Assembly: GCA_963691705.1 (NCBI GenBank)
Contig: OY829543.1
Location: forward strand, 46,666,564-46,730,563
Reading direction: 5' to 3'
Length of the DNA stretch: 64,000 bases
From: Viola odorata
Taxonomy: Eukaryota; Streptophyta; Magnoliopsida; Malpighiales; Violaceae
The notes beneath the pieces are model-generated. The model was not told the DNA's origin and searched no databases. It saw only the letters and a program-made list of their open reading frames with translations. Positions within the stretch are counted from its first letter, which is position 1; each line of letters opens with the position of its first letter. This document shows positions 57,958 to 64,000 of this stretch, one piece after another. Both the position numbers and the translations under genes were made by a program.

Positions 57958-60280
57958 TCACGTGGCTAGCTTTGCCCTAATCTTATGAACGAGGAATTGC
58001 CAGCTAGACTTTCTCCTAGGATTAAGCCCCACATAAGATCCCAAATATTTAAAAGGAAGTTCCTCATACCTGCAACCCGTTCTTCTAGCTAAACATCTCC
58101 CCACTTGATCACAAAGATTAATGCCAACAAGCGAACTCTTATGAAAATTGACTCGGAGCCCTGAGAAAGTCTCGAACCAACGAAGAGTTCCTTTCACACC
58201 TTGAATCTCACATTCATCATTATTCACGAAGATAAGAGTGTCGTCCGCGTACTGTAAATGAGTAATCTGCCACCCTGCTTGGTCGTTCCCTACCCCGCGA
58301 AGCAGACCCACTCTTTTTGCTCTGACTAAAAGACAATGTAACCCTTCCGCGGCAATGTTGAATAGAAACGGAGACATCGGGAATTCTTGTCGAAGACCCC
58401 GCCCAACATCAAACTGCCCTGAGGGTGAACCATTAATCAAAACTGAGACTCTGGTCGTGTTGAGGCATTGCATTATCCATCCCCTCCACCGATCCCCAAA
58501 ACCTATGCAACGCATTACATCATCCAAATAGCCTCATTCGACGGAGTCATACACCTTTTCAAAGTCTAACTTAAACAGCAGACCCTACTGCTTCGTTATC
58601 TGCAAATAATGAACTACCTCATTGGCAACCATCACACAATCCAAGGTCTGCTTGTTTTACATGAAGTCGTGTTGTTCCTCACTAACAATCTTCCTAATCA
58701 TACCACTTAACCTCCGAGTAAGGATTTTTGATATTATCTTATAAAAAGTGCTTACCAAACTAATGGGACGGAACTCACTAAATTTCTTAGCTGCTGTGGT
58801 CTTAGGCAACAGGGTGATGAAAGAAGAATTAGCCCCCTTAGGGAAAATCCCTGTTCTAAAAAAGCCTGTAATCAATATACAGTATTCAAGACCAATAATT
58901 TCCCACGCTTTCTGAATGAACCGAAGTGAGAAACCATCTGGCCCGGGTGTCTTCTGCCCGTTGCAACTCTTTACAGCCTCCCATATCTCCTCCGAAGAGA
59001 TATCCCCTTCCAACATGTTTGCTTCTTCCTCATTCAACCTCTTAAACCCCAAGTCCTGAATTCTCGGACGCTCCCAACGAGCTGATTCAAAGAAGGAGGA
59101 GTAGTACTGAACCGTTGCACCCTTAATAGCTGTAGGATCAGTAAGGCGACCTGTAGGGGTCACAATATCTGTCACATTCTTACACATCATACTGTTCCTA
59201 GCTACCCGATGGAAATAACCTGTATTTCTATCCCCCTACATATCCCATTGAACTCTGTTCTTCTGCCTCCAAAACCTGTCAACTCGCCCCTGTTGCTCCC
59301 AAATCTCATTAGCTACCTCCAGGCTCTCACCTTGTTCCTCCAAAGTTAAAGCTCTCTCATCAGCTACCCTGGCAAGCACAACCTCCTTCTCTTGAAGTTC
59401 CTATAAGCGCTTTTCAAGATGGCCAAAGACCTTTGTATTCTAGGTTTTCATCTTCTTCTTTATGACCCTCATCTTTTGGATAACCCGACATGTCCCTGGA
59501 TATTCAATAGCTGCTTCCCTCCACCATTCAGCCACCAACTTTTTGAAACCTGTAACCTCCCACCATGTTCCCCGATCCCTGAACGGTTTTGGACCCCAAT
59601 CCACTCTGTCCTGGGTGAGCAGCAAAGGGGTATGATCTGAACCGTGTCTGTGCAGCGCAACCAACCTAACCCTTTCCAAATGCTGACTCCACCCAGCTTG
59701 GATAAACACCCTATCCAACCTGCTTCTGCAGACCGCATTAGCCCAAGTATACCGTTTGCCAACTAATCCCAGGTCCTGAAAATGGCACCTATCTACCCAC
59801 TCTTGAAAGTCCTCCATGCCCCTACCCTGCCCTATACCATTCAGCTATCAGCAGGAGATAGAACTTCATTGAAGTCACCCCCAACTAGAACCGGGTGCTC
59901 GCAATTCACAATTAGATGAGCTAACGAGTCCCATAATTGCCCTCTTCTAGCCACGTCATTGTATGAATATACATTTAAGATCACACAGTGGAAATTCCCA
60001 CACGTCATAGTACCCTCCAACCATATAAACCTATCACCCACTACCGAGTGATCAAGCGTGAAAACGCTGCTATTCCACATAGATATTAAGCCTCCTGACC
60101 GGCCACTCGCAGGAGCACAAACCCAACGCGCCTCCTGATTCCCCCACAGAGATTGCATGAAGAAATCATCAACCCCTTCTTTTTTCGTTTCCTGCAGCAA
60201 ACAAAAATCTAGCTGCTCTCTGCGCCAACATTGTTAGATAAATCTCCTCTTCCTAACCGAGAGGAGCCCTCTGCTGCTCC
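57958..60280 (-). pseudogene. LINE ORF2: endonuclease and reverse transcriptase, disrupted
   Basis: Minus strand. The endonuclease part begins at about 60200 (LQETKKEG, SGRSGGLISMWN, LVGGDFNEV), shifts frame near 59846 and continues (GMEDFQEWVDRC, RLDRVF, GSDHTPLLL). RT follows: NGQKTPGPDGFSLRF, FITLLPKTTAAKKFSEFRPISLV, LINGSPSGQFDVGRGLRQEFPMSPFLF, and catalytic YADDT near 58260. Several stops interrupt one frame (for example 59440, 58657 and about 58540). The last residues before the Athila junction are HKIRAKLAT. About 20 residues normally following are missing on the other side. Confidence 0.87.
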
Positions 60281-60334
60281 ACGATAGTAATTGAACCATG
60301 ATGAACTAGGTGTCACGCTCACCCTTAAGCTCTA

Positions 60335-61888
60335 TCATTTGCAATTTGCCAACTCAGCATTAAATCTCTTCTTATCAAATGAACGCAGTGCTTCTTCATT
60401 GACTCGTTCTGTAATTGAGAGTATTCTACCTATATTCCACGTGTCAGGTTCAATCACTATGGCATTCGTCACTCGGTTCATACGAATAATATCCTCGTCT
60501 TCTGTTCTTAGAATGTTAACTTTCGATCCCACCACGGAGTGTACTGTTTCTAGACTACCGGCTGTCCCAACCAATTTCTTGACTTTGTTCCCTCGACGCC
60601 TCATCGTTACAAGTGAGTAGTCCCCTCGATTCAAACACATCTCACCCGACTCTACCTGAACACTAGCGCCCTTAGACTCTTCGACGGGAGTATTGTCTTC
60701 CTCTATATTTTCCTCGGACTCAGGACCCTCTTCTTCAGAGCTTCCATCAAATTCAATTCGCTCTGATTCTATCCCAGCCATCCAATCAATACTAGAAATG
60801 GCTCCATGCATGGGTTCCTCTTGGCAACAAACATCATAAAACTTCCCTTCCACCCGCACTTGAATTGTCTCCTGAATGCTGAGCCGATCCGTAGATATAA
60901 GACACCTCGCAACGTCTAATCTTTTCCTTGCCAACGTGTTTTCGTCCACAGCCACCAAGGACCCCAACCTACTACCTATCTTCTCAAAACACGCATAACC
61001 CCAAGTTTGTACAGGAACCCCAACATATTGGACCCAGCACAATCTGCCACCCTTTGCAATTTCATCCTCCCACGACACTACCTTAGTGAACAGCTTGGAG
61101 TTCACGTCCGTTAAAGCCCGTTCCCGGTCAATTTGCCTGTCAAATTCCAGCCAAACTAGCCCCCTACCCATGATTCGCGTCTCACATATCCACCCTGCCT
61201 CCAAGACTAGTTCTTGAACTTCTGGTATATCTTCCAGCCTTCGAATCACCCCTACTGCACTTCTCAATAACCATTCTTTATTTTCTACAGGAATATCCAG
61301 TCCTAGTATTCCTAACATGGAGTCCCCATCAACCCTACTAGATTCGCTAACCTCGATATCTAAAGTTCGTGGCTATCCTTTTACTACATCTGCCAAGGTT
61401 TGTTTTCTAGTGTCCCTATCCAACCCATTAACCTTTGCCTTACCCTTCAAAGCAAAATCATACCCGGTTTTAATAGGTGCAGGTCGTTCAATCGTCAGAT
61501 CATTATGCTGCTGAGTGCGTTGGTGTCTCCTCGGATCAATACGCTGCTGGGTGTGTTGATGTCTAGATTGCCCAGACCACCCAAACCTCCTGCCATGCCG
61601 ACCCAGACAACACCTAATCGTTGATGCTCCTATGAATTGCCGATCCAACGCAAGCTCCATGCCAATCCTGTTGTCAATCCAGTCATACCGCACAAAACCA
61701 AATCTCTTTCCCTCCCTGTTTCTACGATTAGGGATGAACACGTCTATTAAATTCCTGAATTTTGGCAGTTTCCAACGACGTGTGATCAGGTAACGTAACG
61801 CTTTGTGATCCACATGAGAAGGAAGGTTCTCCACGTAGTATGTGGTTGCCTCTACTCTGCGCTCCTCCACGGTAAGGTTGGATTTCAC
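60335..61888 (-). pseudogene. LINE ORF1, RRM-bearing RNA-binding protein with one stop
   Basis: 518 codons in one frame interrupted by a single TAG at 61375-61373. The N-terminal RRM has YYVENLPSH (RNP2-like) and KRFGFVRYDW (RNP1-like). His/Gln/Arg-rich repeats follow (61490-61560), then a region with VSWEDEIAKGGRLCWVQYVGVPVQ.W typical of plant L1 ORF1. The acidic C-terminal part ends near 60335. ORF1 binds LINE RNA for transport and integration. Confidence 0.8.
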
Positions 61889-61976
61889 CCCGATTTTTTG
61901 AGTTAGCTAATTTAGAAATTGAGGTTGTAATTTACTGTTCATTTTATACCTATATTTTTATCCTTTTTAATAAAAT
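61889..61976 (-). other. LINE 5' leader / junction to Helitron
   Basis: Short AT-rich stretch between the LINE ORF1 ATG and the Helitron-type terminus. The exact LINE 5' end is not determinable. Confidence 0.35.
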
Positions 61977-62092
61977 ACTAAGTAATTGGGGCACGTGCGT
62001 TGCACGTGCGGCAATTTTTTATATGAAATTAAATTATGTAATGTATATATTATTTATAAATTAATTTTGGTCATTTGAAATATATAAGACCA

Positions 62093-62350
62093 CTATTTAA
62101 ATATAGTTCTAAAATTATATAATCGAACATATAAATTATTAAGCATATTAATAATAAGTATTAATAGAAGATATAGCTTAATAGTATTTAAATATTGTTC
62201 TAAGGTCATATAATTGAACATATAAATTATTAAGCATACTAATAATAAGTATTAATAGAAGATATATTTTAATAGTATTTAAATATTGTTCTAAAGTATT
62301 ATAACCAACCATATAAATTGTTAAGCACACTAATAATGATTATTAACTAT
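62093..62350. repeat. Tandem repeat, 91-bp period, ~2.8 copies
   Basis: 'catataaattattaagcat' recurs at 62128, 62219 and 62310 with 'attaatagaagatata' in phase. AT-rich, inside the putative Helitron 3' region. Confidence 0.8.
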
Positions 62351-62375
62351 AAAATAATTTTATAATTTTTCTTGC

Positions 62376-62830
62376 TTGATCTTTTTGATTAGGGGTTCAT
62401 ACTCATATAGTTCATCAAATTTCTTGTTCTTGAGTCTTGTTCCCTTTCTTGTCTCTTTTTTATCTTCAACTTCTTCGTCAATGAGTATCGATGTAGGAAA
62501 AATAATTACTTCTTCATCTTGTTTTTTGTCTCTTTTCTTTTTCGGCTTGGCTGATTTTTTAGCTTGTTGTTGATCATCTTCTTCTTTGATTTTCTTGATT
62601 CGCCTCCCTTTTTTTTCATCTTGTTATTCTTGCTTTCATTCTTGTCGTATTGTTTATCTTTTTTTTCAGTTGCAGTATTCAACTGAAGTTTATTTTTCTG
62701 GCTCCTTTTCCAAACTACCGCCAATGACTCCTCATCTTCATTATTTTGTCCTTCAATTGTTGTCTTCTTTTTAGTTGCATGAACCTCTTCAGCGATAAAT
62801 ATATTTCTCTGTCATTCGCTCTCATTTTTT
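62376..62830 (-). other. Lys-rich coding-like stretch downstream of RPA exons
   Basis: On the minus strand this reads as a Lys/Asn-rich tail (e.g. ESRKSKKKMINNKL, PSRKRKETKNKMKK), plausible as the C-terminal end of the RPA1-like protein. It could equally be chance translation of T/C-rich DNA. Confidence 0.25.
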
Positions 62831-62980
62831 CCGCTGACCTTCACTAAGAAATCAAATTTCTTGTCCTTGCATCATTTTTCTATAGTGGGGCGACTTCTCT
62901 TTTTCGTGTTACATTGAGAATAATATTAGTATTTTTTATGTAATAAAATTAATTTACTATCACTATTCTAAAAAAATTAC

Positions 62981-63331
62981 CTATCGTCAACTGATTCTTT
63001 GTATTTCTTGATGTCACAGCCTATTAGTGTTTCTGTCTCATCAAAAAGAACAATTGTTGCTTCATTCTCTCCATCATTAACTTGTAATCTCAGCATGTAC
63101 CAGAAATTGTTAGTTGAATCTTAGTCATCTTGTTTTATGTTTAACATAATACAATTTGTCATTTGTTTGGAATTACCTTGGAATTGTCTCAACGTAATTG
63201 TTACACCTGTCGCATGTTGCTGGACCCTCACCCATGTAAAATACTTTCTTCTAGCACTTTTTACATGATTCATACCAAGGTTGTCTTTTATTAATCACTT
63301 CGGTAATAGTTGTTGTTAGGACGTAGAAAGA
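62981..63331 (-). pseudogene. RPA1-like (replication protein A large subunit) fragment
   Basis: Two exons of the RPA1 C-terminal DNA-binding domain. Exon 63331-63177 (TTTGCAG acceptor, GTAATT donor) encodes SFYVLTTTITEVIN, WYESCKKC and TCDRCNNYVETIPR, a CX2C...CX2C zinc ribbon with a TAG immediately after the first Cys pair. Exon 63100-62981 encodes YMLRLQVNDGENEATIVLFDE and LIGCDIKKYK, a typical OB-fold strand pattern. The acceptor before 63100 is CTG instead of CAG. RPA binds single-stranded DNA; copies in Helitrons may assist rolling-circle transposition. The stop and acceptor defect suggest it is inactive. Confidence 0.7.
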
Positions 63332-63553
63332 CTGCAAAGTAATGATAAGAGTTAATGTTAGTTTTTTGATTTATACTCATAACTAATTTTTTTGCTTTGT
63401 GGTTGGTACCTGTTGTTTTGATGATAGCGAACCCAAACCAAACTGGTCTCGCTAATTATCAAGGTCTACGTAGCAGATGGAATACAGATTGAGCTCCTCT
63501 AATTTTCTCTTGAACATGACTAGTCATGTTTGAGCAATCTGAACCGTTCAATA

Positions 63554-63669
63554 AAATTAAACGGATGAGATTAAAAATTCAAGTAATTAATGAGTTGACC
63601 ACTTGTTAAACTTTATTGACTGGCCAACTCATTAATGACTTGAATTTTTAATCTCATCCGTCCAATTTT
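63554..63669. repeat. Long hairpin, ~47-bp arms
   Basis: Arm 1 (63554-63600) and arm 2 (63622-63669) pair with only a few mismatches around a loop of about 21 bases. It sits upstream of the RPA-like exons. May be a foldback element remnant or small-RNA precursor. Confidence 0.8.
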
Positions 63670-64000
63670 ACTACAGCATATCGAAATATAATTCAAACTT
63701 TACCTTTTTTTTCTAGGCAAGAAAAAAGTAGCGGGTTTTGAAAGCTTTTTTCTTATTGTAACATCATGCAATCAAACATACATAAACGAAATAAATTTAT
63801 ACTTAAAAGTATGAATGATGTGTGAAACTTTTGAATTCACTATTTTACCGATAATGAAATGAATGAAATGGTTATTTTGCTCTAACTCTAATTTTTTATG
63901 TAAATTTCTTTTCCTTTAAAAAAAATAAATGAGGGAACACGTTATTTTTTTGTTTGAAAAAAGCCGTTTTTTTTTTCTTTTTTTTAATATTTAATATAGG

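Larger units (their letters stand above)
61977..64000 (-). mobile_element. Helitron 3' portion (minus strand), extends past window
   Basis: On the minus strand the segment ends with a GC hairpin, GCACGTGC-aac-GCACGTGC (62008-61990), then CCCAATTACTTAGT. A short hairpin just before a CTAG-like end is the Helitron 3' signature, though CTTAG has one extra base. RPA1-like exons upstream agree, since plant Helitrons often carry RPA genes. The 5' end lies beyond the window. Confidence 0.55.

Noticed and set aside
62376..62573. Ser/Phe-rich plus-strand ORFs at 62.4-62.8 kb
   Set aside because: Low-complexity T/C-rich sequence; the minus strand, in line with the RPA exons, is the more plausible coding direction.

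Overview
The window is nuclear DNA from a flowering plant, most likely a eudicot. The evidence is short AT-rich GT-AG introns, plant-specific gene families (a DREB-type AP2/ERF factor, V-ATPase subunit F, an LTL1-like GDSL esterase), plant Ty3/gypsy lineages (Athila and Tat), an L1-type LINE with an RRM-bearing ORF1, Stowaway- and Mutator-type MITEs and Helitron termini. Species cannot be fixed from the sequence alone.

Layout, left to right. 1-1620 is the 3' portion of an Athila-family LTR. 2607-4088 (minus) is a two-exon DREB2-like gene. 5954-27717 is one complete Tat-lineage gypsy element with 577-bp LTRs and TSD TGACC. Its gag-pol is on the minus strand, it has a 115-bp tandem array in the 3' region, and it carries a spliced antisense ORF on the plus strand. 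A second complete gypsy element of Athila type (7057-17813, 1676-bp LTRs, TSD CATCC) sits inside it, just upstream of the antisense ORF. By eye the LTR pairs differ at 9/577 and 6/1676 sites, so the host element is older than the guest.

27.7-35.4 kb is AT-rich, with a decayed MITE, a Helitron 5' terminus, a small two-exon ORF and a degenerate array with ~890-bp period. 36294-37744 is an intact four-exon V-ATPase subunit F gene. 38286-40540 (minus) is a tryptophan synthase alpha copy broken by frameshifts. 41-49 kb is intergenic with a Stowaway MITE, a CGGATATCCG-rich repeat, a long inverted-repeat element, a Mutator-type MITE with a 9-bp TSD, and a 974-bp TIR element. 49280-52003 is an intact five-exon GDSL esterase/lipase gene.

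52.6-61.9 kb is a minus-strand L1-type LINE (RRM ORF1, endonuclease, RT, zf-RVT) split by an Athila-family element (54020-57957). That insert keeps only its 5' LTR, PBS, gag and the start of the protease. The last 2 kb looks like the 3' part of a minus-strand Helitron carrying RPA1-like exons, a 91-bp tandem repeat and a long hairpin.

Three host genes appear functional (DREB2-like, VHA-F, LTL1-like); the rest is mobile DNA and its debris. The most unusual signal is that each of the three gypsy families is studded with its own short palindromic motif, in LTRs, leader, coding and 3' sequence alike: TCTCAAGGCCTTGAGA in the intact Athila element, GGTCCCGAA/TTCGGGACC in the other Athila family, and TACCGG/CCGGTA in the Tat element. 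I know of no family rule that explains this.
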